Positions 57,384 to 64,000 of a stretch of DNA of 64,000 bases are shown here, one piece after another. The stretch's first letter is position 1, and the number at the start of each line of letters is the position of its first letter. Under the pieces are notes generated by a model, which saw only the letters and a program-made list of their open reading frames with translations, was not told where the DNA came from and made no database searches. The position numbers and the translations under genes are program-made. The stretch is from Actinoplanes palleronii (GTDB lineage Bacteria; Actinomycetota; Actinomycetes; Mycobacteriales; Micromonosporaceae), in the NCBI RefSeq assembly GCF_016862315.1, contig NZ_BOMS01000136.1:20913-84912 (forward strand), read 5' to 3'.

Positions 57384-58630
57384 GGTTCGCCCGGCTGATC
57401 GCGTGCGTCGTCCTGGCGTACGCGGTCATCGCGGGTCTGGCGCCCGGCGGCGTCGCCGCCCATCCGATCAGCGCGACCGCCATCCTCCTCGATCCCGGCT
57501 CGGCGACCGTGACCGGAAAGGTCCAAGTGCCGATTGACCGCCTCGAGGTGGCGCTCGGTGAGTCGCTCACCACGACGACCCCGGACAAGATCAAAGAATT
57601 GCGGGGGTACGTGCTGAGCCGCGCTGCCGCGTCCGGAAGCGCCGGAGTATGGGCCGTCGACCTGAGCGGCGGACGCGTCGAGAAGGTCGACGGCGTCGAC
57701 CACCTGGTCTTCGACCTGACCTTGACCCCACCGGACGGCAAGGTCGGCGACTTTACGTTCGACTACGACGCGATTCTGCATAAGGTGGTCAGTCATCAGG
57801 TGTTCGTCGCGGTCCGGCAGCCGGGCGCGGACGGCTACACCAGCCTCGGCGTGCTCGACTGGCGCGGCCACACGATCACCGTGCCGGCCGCCGGCCCCGC
57901 CACCGAGGACGGCTTCCTTCCCTCATTACGGCTGGGCGTGAAGCACATCGCCGGCGGCGCCGACCACCTGCTGTTCCTGATCATGCTGCTGCTGCCGGTG
58001 CAGGCGCTGTCCCGGGGCCGGCGCTGGGTCCGCGGCGGTGACCTGCGTCGCCACGGCGTGCGGGTGGTGCACGTGGTTACCGCGTTCGCGATCGGCCACT
58101 CGGTCACCCTCGCGCTCGGGGCGCTCGGCTGCATCTCGGTTCCGACCCGGGTGGTGGAGTGCCTGATCGCAGTCTCCATCCTGGTCTCCGGCTTGCACGC
58201 GATCCGCCCGCTGGTCCCCTGCGGCGAGGCGTGGATCGCCGCCGGGTTCGGGCTCATGCACGGCCTCGCCTTCGCCGCGCTACTCGGCGACCTCGGCCTG
58301 GGCCGCGGCTCGCTCCTCGCCGACCTGGTCGGCTTCAATCTCGGTATCGAGCTGACCCAGCTCGCGGTGGTGGGGTTGCTGATGCCGTCGCTGCTGGTGC
58401 TGAGCCGGACCCGCGTCTACCCGGTGCTGCGCACCGGGCTGGCCGGCACCGGCGTCGTGCTCGCCGCGGCCTGGCTGGCCGAGCGGACCACGCTGCTCGA
58501 CACGAATCCGCTCGACGCGGTCACCGACGCGATGGTCGCGCATCCGTTCACGATCGCCGCGCTGGTCGCCGCCGTCGCGGCGGCGAGCCGGTCGGTGCCC
58601 GGGCTGCGCGCGAGGCATGACGAGATCTGA
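57380..58630 (+). CDS. HupE/UreJ-family membrane protein
   Basis: 416 residues. Signal peptide to about residue 27 (VAAHP), about 160 residues outside, then six or so helices. The helices carry the HupE/UreJ signatures LGVKHIAGGADHLLFLIMLL, AFAIGHSVTLALGALG, VVECLIAVSILVSGL and GFGLMHGLAFAALLGDLGL. Their His and Asp/Glu residues resemble nickel/cobalt permeases. It probably moves or senses a transition metal with the DUF3500 lipoprotein. A rare TTA codon occurs at 57926. ATG 57380 overlaps the DUF3500 stop; a terminator hairpin follows. Confidence 0.87.
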   Translation: MRFARLIACVVLAYAVIAGLAPGGVAAHPISATAILLDPGSATVTGKVQVPIDRLEVALGESLTTTTPDKIKELRGYVLSRAAASGSAGVWAVDLSGGRVEKVDGVDHLVFDLTLTPPDGKVGDFTFDYDAILHKVVSHQVFVAVRQPGADGYTSLGVLDWRGHTITVPAAGPATEDGFLPSLRLGVKHIAGGADHLLFLIMLLLPVQALSRGRRWVRGGDLRRHGVRVVHVVTAFAIGHSVTLALGALGCISVPTRVVECLIAVSILVSGLHAIRPLVPCGEAWIAAGFGLMHGLAFAALLGDLGLGRGSLLADLVGFNLGIELTQLAVVGLLMPSLLVLSRTRVYPVLRTGLAGTGVVLAAAWLAERTTLLDTNPLDAVTDAMVAHPFTIAALVAAVAAASRSVPGLRARHDEI

Positions 58631-58634
58631 GGTT

Positions 58635-58659
58635 GGCGGGCTCATCGTGGATGCCCGCC
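58635..58659 (+). terminator. Operon terminator after hupE-like gene
   Basis: GGCGGGC / GCCCGCC, a perfect 7-bp stem with an 11-base loop starting five bases after the stop codon. Confidence 0.6.
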
Positions 58660-58713
58660 GCATGAGGTTCGCTCGGCGGTGCAGGCGCCGGTCCGTTGGT
58701 CTCAGCGAGGTCA

Positions 58714-58752
58714 GGATCCAGAAGGTTAGGGGTTCGAGTCCCTTCGGGCGCA
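58714..58752 (+). other. 3' fragment of a tRNA-Arg gene (attachment-site remnant)
   Basis: From the anticodon-arm 3' side onward the sequence matches tRNA-Arg(ACG) of actinobacteria: GATCCAGAAGG, then GGGGTTCGAGTCCC (T-arm) and the acceptor 3' strand CGGGCGCA. One extra C lies in the anticodon arm, and the 5' half of the tRNA is absent. Such fragments are left as attR when elements integrate into tRNA 3' ends. The intact gene is not in the window. Confidence 0.8.
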
Positions 58753-59126
58753 CAAAAGATCAAGGCCGTGAACTGCGGAAACAAAGGCCACGGACTCTCT
58801 ACTTCCCAAATTCTTCCCGACTTCTCCCATATAGTGGAAGTTGGGTGATCGATAGGTAATGCTGTGTCGCGGCCGTGTAGTTCCATAGTGGATTTATGGT
58901 TTGAGCTGGACTTCTATCGCAAATCCTGGCCTAAAGCCTCCGCCCCTGTCCCGCTACGTTGCGCAGTGCCAGGGCAGGTTTCGTCATCGCCGGCTGGCTT
59001 CTTCAGCCGATCAACAGGCGTCTCAGCTCATGGGCGACGCGGACCTGCCGGGTGGAAGGTGCTGGAAGGTTTGAGCTGTGCCCACTGAATTCCGGTCTGT
59101 GTGACGCTGTCAGCTAGGATTTTGGG
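58753..59126. other. Gap between tRNA fragment and tetR
   Basis: About 370 bp, less GC-rich, with no supported gene. A 74-codon frame from 58864 has no ribosome-binding site and no recognisable product. The right end carries the TetR operator at 59102-59112. Confidence 0.5.
59102..59112. promoter_or_regulatory. TetR operator 1
   Basis: TGAC-GCT-GTCA, 14 bp before the tetR start. The identical 11-mer recurs before the neighbouring SDR gene, marking it as the TetR dimer site and implying autorepression. Confidence 0.75.
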
Positions 59127-59696
59127 ATGACTACTCGCGCTGAGTCCGCAGCTGCTACAGCGCGCGCGCTTCTTGATGCTGCCTCAAGCCTTCTCGATGA
59201 AGGGGGACCCGAGGCGGTGACCCTGAGGGCGGTCGGGTCCAGGGCCGGCGTCTCCAGAGGGGCCCCATACGGTCATTTCGTCGACAAGGAGGATCTACTT
59301 ACCGCTCTGGCTGTCAGGGGGTGGGAGCAAATGGGCGCAGACCTCGAACGGCTGCGAGCAGATCGGCAATCGTCCGGCCGGGACCGCCTCTACGAGGCTG
59401 TGCTCGTGTTCTTGACCGTCGCGCGGGAACGCCCTCATCTCTACGCGCGGATGTTCGTCACCCCGTCGCGGGAGCCGCAGACCTTGATTGATGCGGCATC
59501 TGCATCCCAGGACGCCTTTCTCTCGATCGTCGCGGACGTCGTCGGTCAAGACGACGCCCTGCGCAGCGGTGCTCTCCTCATCACCAGCGCCCATGGCATC
59601 GCAGGCATGGAGCACAGCGGGCAGATGGGCGAGGCGAAGTGGGGCACGACGGGCAATGAGCTCGTACACCAGCTCATCGCACTCTTCGGGCGCTGA
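59127..59696 (+). CDS. TetR-family transcriptional regulator
   Basis: 189 residues. The N-terminal helix-turn-helix (ALLDAASSLLDEGGPEAVTL, RAGVSRGAPYGHFVDKEDLL) is followed by a TetR_C-like ligand domain (VARERPHLYARMFVTPSREP). It likely represses the adjacent SDR gene and itself through TGAC-N3-GTCA sites. Codon usage is less GC-biased than in the first 48 kb, for example CTT, TCA and GCA codons, consistent with acquired DNA. ATG 59127 has only a weak upstream GGAT/TGGG. Confidence 0.9.
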   Translation: MTTRAESAAATARALLDAASSLLDEGGPEAVTLRAVGSRAGVSRGAPYGHFVDKEDLLTALAVRGWEQMGADLERLRADRQSSGRDRLYEAVLVFLTVARERPHLYARMFVTPSREPQTLIDAASASQDAFLSIVADVVGQDDALRSGALLITSAHGIAGMEHSGQMGEAKWGTTGNELVHQLIALFGR

Positions 59697-59728
59697 GAAG
59701 CCGAGCGCGGAACGCCTCCCGATTTCAC

Positions 59729-59779
59729 TTGACGCTGTCACATGAACCGCCGTATGGTGGTTCGTATGACAACGTCATA
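59729..59779 (+). promoter_or_regulatory. SDR promoter with two TetR operators
   Basis: -35 TTGACG (59729-59734), an 18-bp spacer, -10 TATGGT (59753-59758), and ATG at 59766 where transcription should start, so the mRNA is probably leaderless. Operator 2, TGAC-GCT-GTCA (59730-59740), covers the -35. Operator 3, TGAC-AAC-GTCA (59767-59777, inside the longer palindrome TATGAC-AAC-GTCATA), covers the start codon. Confidence 0.75.
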
Positions 59780-60638
59780 TCAAACGGCTCAACTTGCCAT
59801 CGTCACCGGAGCCTCTACGGGTATCGGTAGGGCCACCGCTGAGCGTCTGGCGGCGGACGGCTTCCACGTGCTCGCCGGTGTTCGCAAGCAGGCAGATGCC
59901 CAGAAGATCGCCGCTCCCGGCATCGAGCCGGTCATTCTCGACATCACCAACGACGATCACATCGCGTCGCTCCTGGACCGGGTGACGCGGGATCCTGACG
60001 GGCGTCCGCTCAGGGTGCTCGTCAACAACGCAGGCGTCGCGGTCAACGCGCCGGTCGAAGTTCTCTCGATCGAGGACTGGCGTTATCAGTTCGACGTCTC
60101 GGTCTTCGGCCAGATCGCGCTCACCCGAGCGTTGCTCCCGCTCCTTCTGGCCAGCCACGGGCGGATCGTGAACGTCACGTCGGTGGGAGGCCGGGTCGCC
60201 ATGGCGAACTTTGGCGCCTACTCGGCCGCGAAGTTCGCCATGGAGGCCGTGTCCGACTCGTTGCGCCGCGAGGTCGAAGCATTCGGCGTCACGGTCGTCA
60301 AGATCACTCCCGGGGCGGTAAGCACCAATCTCACCGAGAGCGGGCTTGCTGCCGCCGCGCGGATCACCGACACCATGACCGCTGACCAGCGCGAGCGCTA
60401 CGACGAACTCGGCAGAGCGTTCACCGCTCAGGCGAAGGCCTTCGCTCGGGATGGAGTGTCCCCCGAACGTGCTGCGGCAGTGATCTCGAAGGCGGTGGCC
60501 GCCGGGCGGCCGAAGACGCGTTACACGATCGGACGCGACGGCGCCATGTTCACCTTCATGCCGCGCATCGCGTCGGACCGGTTGCTTGACTCCATGCTCC
60601 GCATGCAGAACAAGCGACTGGCCAAGACGAAGGGCTGA
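59766..60638 (+). CDS. Short-chain dehydrogenase/reductase under TetR control
   Basis: 290 residues, classical SDR. VTGASTGIGRATAERLA is the cofactor loop, VLVNNAGVAVNAPVE follows, and Ser (NVTSVGG) with Tyr and Lys (YSAAKFAMEAVSD) are the catalytic residues. KITPGAVSTNLTESG comes after them. Substrate unknown; together with the aldehyde dehydrogenase downstream it could oxidise an alcohol to an acid. ATG 59766 is chosen because a good -10 lies seven bases before it; ATGs at 59742 and 59754 lie inside the promoter. The IS element begins eight bases after its stop. Confidence 0.9.
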   Translation: MTTSYQTAQLAIVTGASTGIGRATAERLAADGFHVLAGVRKQADAQKIAAPGIEPVILDITNDDHIASLLDRVTRDPDGRPLRVLVNNAGVAVNAPVEVLSIEDWRYQFDVSVFGQIALTRALLPLLLASHGRIVNVTSVGGRVAMANFGAYSAAKFAMEAVSDSLRREVEAFGVTVVKITPGAVSTNLTESGLAAAARITDTMTADQRERYDELGRAFTAQAKAFARDGVSPERAAAVISKAVAAGRPKTRYTIGRDGAMFTFMPRIASDRLLDSMLRMQNKRLAKTKG

Positions 60639-60645
60639 CCTCTCA

Positions 60646-61571
60646 GTGAGTGTTTGAAAGTCCTGTCGTACGGCGTGTCCCTGGCTTGGGCGGAGGCGGT
60701 CCGAAGCTGACCGGGTGGAGCGTGAGCGTCGATATCCGTCGGACCTGACCGATGAGCAGTGGGAGATCGTGGAGCCGATGCTCCCGTTGATCATGTCGCC
60801 GGGACGGATCCCGAAGCATCCGCGTCAAGCGATGGCCGATGCGATCTTGTACGTGGTCCGTAGCGGCTGCTAGTGGCGTCAGTTGCCGATCGACTTCCCG
60901 CCCTGGCGGACCGTGTACTGGCAGTTCCAGCAGTGGGAGAAACGCCAGGTCACCGAACTCACCGTTGAATAACAACGCGAACGACTGCGCATGGCGGAAG
61001 GTCGCGAGGCCGAGCCGTCGGCCGGCGTCATGGACTCGCAGTCGGTCAATGCCGCCGACATGGTCGGCAGGGACACCCGCGGCTACGACGCCGGAAAGAA
61101 GATCAACGGCCGGAAACGGTTCATCGTCACCAACACCCTCGGCCTGCTGGTCGTGGTCTGCGTGATGTCAGCGTCGCGGCAGGACCGCGACGGCGCAAAG
61201 GCGACCCTGCTCAGCACATATCTGTTCTCGCCGATCCGGCAGGTGTTTGCCGACCAGGGCTTCGCCGGCCGCCTGGTCGACTCGGCCGCCGAAACGCTCA
61301 ACACCACCGTCGAGATCGTCCGCAAGCCCGCCGACCAGGTCGGCTTCGTCGTACATCCGAAGCGGTGGGTGGTCGAACGCGGCCTTGCCTGGCTGACCGG
61401 CGACCGTCGCTTGGCCCGCGACTACGAACGTGATCCCGCAGTGTCCGAGGCATTGATCCGGTGGGCCGCGAGCAACACCATGATCCGCCGCCTCGACCGA
61501 GGTCGACCCGCCGCCCGCCAGGGTTGCCGGATGTTCAGCACGCCCGGATAACAGCACTCTCAAACACTCAC
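60646..61571 (+). mobile_element. IS5-family insertion sequence (inactive)
   Basis: A 926-bp element with 21-bp terminal inverted repeats: left 60646-60666 begins GTGAGTGTTTGA, and the complement of 61551-61571 matches it except at two positions. TCA is present directly outside both ends (60643-60645 and 61572-61574), a likely 3-bp target duplication. It encodes one transposase with two premature stops. It sits between the SDR gene and the aldehyde dehydrogenase gene. Confidence 0.85.
60715..61551 (+). pseudogene. IS5-family transposase with two premature stops
   Basis: The frame from GTG 60715 reads RRYPSDLTDEQWEIVEPMLP, an IS5 N-terminus. It is broken by TAG at 60871 (in RSGC-stop-WRQLP) and TAA at 60970, after which it continues in the same frame to 61551. 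DDE-type landmarks survive: VMDSQSVNAAD, KKINGRKRFI, FADQGFAG and RWVVERGLAWLTGDRRLARDYE. Two stops without frameshifts indicate gradual decay, so transposition would need a helper transposase. Confidence 0.88.
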
Positions 61572-61657
61572 TCAAACAGAAGCAGCCCTCGACTGGGCGC
61601 GGGCATTTCGTGTCCATCCACCGCGTAGTGATAACGAACATTAAGGAACAGACGCGC

Positions 61658-63148
61658 ATGACTTCATCAATGATCGAGCAGAACCACGACCTCGGAGCGG
61701 GCGGCGAGACGGCCCTGCACTGGATCGCCGGCAGCTGGCTCGGGTCCGGCTCGGTCGACGAATCCGTGAACCCGTCGAACGGGCAGGTCCTCGGCACCTT
61801 TGACGTAGGAGGACTCGAGCAGGCCAAGCTTGCGGTGGCGGCCGCCCGCGACGTCTTCGACAATACGGACTGGGCGATGACCCCTGAAGTACGCTCGCGG
61901 GCGTTGACAGAGATGGCGGATCGACTGGAAGCGCGTAAGCACGAGGTTGCGCTCATGCTCGCCCGCGAGAACGGGAAGCGCCTGGTCGAGACGACGTGGG
62001 AAGTCGGATCGGCGGCGACAATGCTTCGCCACTCAGCGGCCTCCGCGCTGGTGCACACCAACGGACGCGCGACGAGCAGCACCCCCGGCATGCTGATCGA
62101 CTCCCAACCGGTGGCCCGGGGAGTTGCCGGGATCATCACTCCCTGGAACAGCCCGGTCTACCTCACGATCAGGGCCGTTGGTCCGGCACTCGCTGCCGGA
62201 TGCACGGTCGTGGTGAAGATGCCCGTTCAGACGGCCTTGACCAACAACCTCTTGGCCCAGGTGCTCGCCGAGTCGTCAACCCTTCCTGCCGGGGCAGTAA
62301 ACATCTTCACCGAACCACATCGTGGCGGAGCAGTGCACCTCGTCGAGTCGACGGACGTGGACGTCATCTCGTACACCGGCAGCACAAACGTCGGTCGTGC
62401 CATCGCAGCATCGTGCGCTGCGGCTCTGAAGCCGGCGCTGCTCGAACTCGGAGGCAAAACGCCGCTGGTCGTGTTCGAAGACGCCGGCCTCGCTGTCGCG
62501 GTGCCCACCATCCTCACGGCCCTGACGCTCATGAACGGTCAGTTCTGCTGCACCGGGTCACGCATCCTCGTTCACCGAGACGTGGCCGACGAGGTCCGGG
62601 ACCGACTGCGAGATGCTATCGGCGCTGTCCGGCTCGGTCCGGCCGAAGAACCCACCAGCGAGCTCGGGCCAGTCGTCGACCAGGCCAGCGTGGAGCGCCT
62701 CGAGAAGATCGTAGCCGACGCCACGACGTACGCCGACGTCATCGTCCGCGGCGGGCCTGTCACGGATGGGCCTCTGGAGGGAGGTGCCTTTTTCCGCCCG
62801 ACGCTCCTCGAGGTCGACGACTCCGACGTGCCGATCGTGCAGGAAGAAGTGTTCGGTCCCGTACAGGTGATGGAGGTGTTCGAGGACGAGGCTGACGCGA
62901 TCCGGCGCGCCAACGCGACCGAGTTCGGGCTCGCCGCGGCCGTCTTCACGCAGGACCGAGCACGCGCTCGACGCGTCGGACACGCCATCCAGGCTGGCGG
63001 CATGTGGCTGAACACGTGGGGACGACTCACCGATGAGTTCGAGACGACCGGCTGGAAGCAAAGCGGTCTCGGCATGGTCGGACCGCACGGCGTCGAGGCC
63101 TTCCAAAAGATCAAGGTCTACGCCGAAGGGCTCGCAGGCCACGCGTGA
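61658..63148 (+). CDS. Aldehyde dehydrogenase
   Basis: 496 residues, typical NAD(P)-dependent ALDH. Substrate tunnel and cofactor motifs are GIITPWNSPVYL, VISYTGSTNVGR and LLELGGKTPLVVF (general-base Glu). The catalytic Cys is in NGQFCCTGSRI, with QEEVFGPVQ and WLNTWGRLTDEFETTGWKQSG near the end. Oxidises an aldehyde to the acid; substrate unknown. ATG 61658 with AAGGA ten bases upstream is preferred over longer frames reaching into the IS flank. The IS lies 86 bp upstream and may have separated it from the SDR promoter. Confidence 0.92.
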   Translation: MTSSMIEQNHDLGAGGETALHWIAGSWLGSGSVDESVNPSNGQVLGTFDVGGLEQAKLAVAAARDVFDNTDWAMTPEVRSRALTEMADRLEARKHEVALMLARENGKRLVETTWEVGSAATMLRHSAASALVHTNGRATSSTPGMLIDSQPVARGVAGIITPWNSPVYLTIRAVGPALAAGCTVVVKMPVQTALTNNLLAQVLAESSTLPAGAVNIFTEPHRGGAVHLVESTDVDVISYTGSTNVGRAIAASCAAALKPALLELGGKTPLVVFEDAGLAVAVPTILTALTLMNGQFCCTGSRILVHRDVADEVRDRLRDAIGAVRLGPAEEPTSELGPVVDQASVERLEKIVADATTYADVIVRGGPVTDGPLEGGAFFRPTLLEVDDSDVPIVQEEVFGPVQVMEVFEDEADAIRRANATEFGLAAAVFTQDRARARRVGHAIQAGGMWLNTWGRLTDEFETTGWKQSGLGMVGPHGVEAFQKIKVYAEGLAGHA

Positions 63149-63444
63149 CCTCTGGGCGCTCCCGGACAAGGCTGCCGAGGTAGTGCTTCGTCGATGAGGG
63201 CGCTCTGACCAACCGTTGTGCGAGTCGATATCAGCTCGCACTACGGTTTGACCCGCTCTTCGCCAACCCGCTCAACTCCCACCGGACTGGAAACACGTGG
63301 CGCTGCAAGTCCGGAAACTCGGTAGCCAGGGTGACCACGCCGGCGAGGACGACCAGCAGGCGGGCCCGGGCAGGCCGGGCAGCAACGTACCGGGCAGGAG
63401 CAGCGTGGCGCCAACGGCGGGGACAGCGAGGCACCTGACGGCAC
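63149..63444. other. Gap after aldehyde dehydrogenase
   Basis: About 296 bp without a supported gene. Minus-strand frames here would extend past the receiver gene's stop, but they show no helix-turn-helix sequence and look non-coding. Confidence 0.45.
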
Positions 63445-63834
63445 TCATCGGTCGCTGCTGCTGGCAGCGGCCAGGTCGCGGATCGACTGCAGCAGGATGG
63501 CGGGGGCGACGCCTTTGTGCAGGAAGCCACTGACGCCAGCAGGTATTCCCGTAGCTATGAGGTCTTCGGTCACGAAGGCGGTGTGCATGAGGATGCGTAC
63601 GGTGGCGAGGCCGGGGTCGTTGCTGATCTGCCGGCTGGCTTCCACGCCGCTCAGACCTGGCATGTGGTTGTCCATGAGGACGACGTCAGCGGCACTGGCT
63701 CGGCAGCCGGCGATGGCCTCCACACCGGTGGATGCCTCGGCGACGACGCTCATGTCCGGATCGGCGTCGATCATCAAGCGAAGGGCTTCGCGGACGAGAG
63801 GTTGGTCATCGGCGAGCAGCACTCGGATGGTCAT
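63445..63834 (-). CDS. Stand-alone response-regulator receiver (NarL-type, no HTH)
   Basis: 129 residues consisting of one receiver domain: VLLADDQPLVREALRLMID, phosphoacceptor D55 in VVLMDNHMPGLSGVEA, and the Thr and Lys positions (HTAFVTED and FLHKGVAPAILL). The sequence resembles NarL/FixJ regulators, but the LuxR-type helix-turn-helix normally found after about residue 145 is absent; the chain stops at RDLAAASSSDR. It may be a truncated regulator or a CheY-like protein. ATG 63834 has GGGAGGA six to eight bases upstream. No kinase is adjacent in the window. Confidence 0.82.
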   Translation of the reverse strand: MTIRVLLADDQPLVREALRLMIDADPDMSVVAEASTGVEAIAGCRASAADVVLMDNHMPGLSGVEASRQISNDPGLATVRILMHTAFVTEDLIATGIPAGVSGFLHKGVAPAILLQSIRDLAAASSSDR

Positions 63835-64000
63835 GAGGGATTCCTCCCGTGTTGGAACTGCGCAGACCTGTAGGAGTGCGCCGGAAGATCAATAGTGGCG
63901 GGTCCCTGCCTGATCCGAATCGTCCTGCCGCAGTGGTGCGGCTACTGCGAGCGCAGTACGAATCGGCGGACTGAGAGCCGCTGGGCCCGTTCTGGCCTAG

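Noticed and set aside
58548..58886. Minus-strand ORF with a PEGTRTPNLLD-type sequence
   Set aside because: That phrase is the well-known translation of the antisense strand of a tRNA 3' end; it only reveals the tRNA-Arg fragment.

Overview
The window is chromosomal DNA from a high-GC actinobacterium, most likely a member of the Micromonosporaceae such as Actinoplanes. The evidence is GC-rich third codon positions, frequent GTG/TTG starts, mycothiol-type enzymes, a CebR/CelR cellulose box, many leaderless-type promoters, and the gene order pyrG - NUDIX - xerD - parA - scpA - scpB - rluB - cmk - der - tRNA-Pro. That order is known from Mycobacterium tuberculosis (Rv1699 to Rv1713). Here the backbone is stretched over about 48 kb by accessory genes inserted between its members.

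1-11.1 kb: the pyrG end and a NUDIX hydrolase, then accessory genes. These are a HEAT-repeat protein whose start lies in a 35-bp tandem duplication, an MFS exporter, small enzymes, an HxlR regulator divergent from an NmrA-like oxidoreductase with a palindromic operator between them, a secreted CBM2-GH5 cellulase behind a perfect CebR box, a DUF574 methyltransferase, and a barstar-domain protein. 11.2-23 kb: ald, xerD (probable CTG start), parA, a site-2-protease-like protein without HExxH, two DJ-1/PfpI proteins (one an AraC-type regulator), two membrane proteins, a 20-residue lysine-rich microprotein, then scpA-scpB-rluB.

23-48 kb: a large accessory block between rluB and cmk. It includes an FtsX-ectodomain-like protein, hydrolases, a Tat-lipoprotein phosphatase, an acyl-CoA synthetase, an rtcB-prfH RNA/ribosome repair pair, two tandem paralogues of unknown function, LysR-MFS, redox enzymes, a SUKH-like protein, a secreted lectin, a nucleotidyltransferase, an EamA exporter, a fused deacetylase/glycosyltransferase, a chromosomal AAC(2')-I-like acetyltransferase and a frameshifted LRV gene. 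Two families of hairpin-forming intergenic repeats occur here and upstream: 61-bp tandem units at 8.9 and 19.3 kb, and 53-bp palindromes at 31.2 and 44.6 kb. cmk, der and tRNA-Pro(GGG) close the backbone.

48.2-53.4 kb: an integrated-element-like region directly behind tRNA-Pro. Two paralogous tyrosine recombinases lie in the same direction. Between them, a nucleotidyltransferase gene is bounded by two direct copies of a module made of 10-bp-phased repeats plus an AGTCAAGG half-site that is also present in the tRNA anticodon stem. This is the best candidate for an undescribed system. 53.4-58.7 kb: a gene-poor kilobase, then a tightly overlapping operon of OmpR-type response regulator (frameshifted), histidine kinase, DUF3500 lipoprotein and HupE/UreJ-like membrane protein.

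58.7-64 kb: a 3' fragment of a tRNA-Arg gene marks an old attachment site. It is followed by a TetR-SDR module with three TGAC-N3-GTCA operators, a dead IS5-family element, an aldehyde dehydrogenase and a stand-alone receiver protein. Codon use is less GC-biased here, consistent with acquired DNA.
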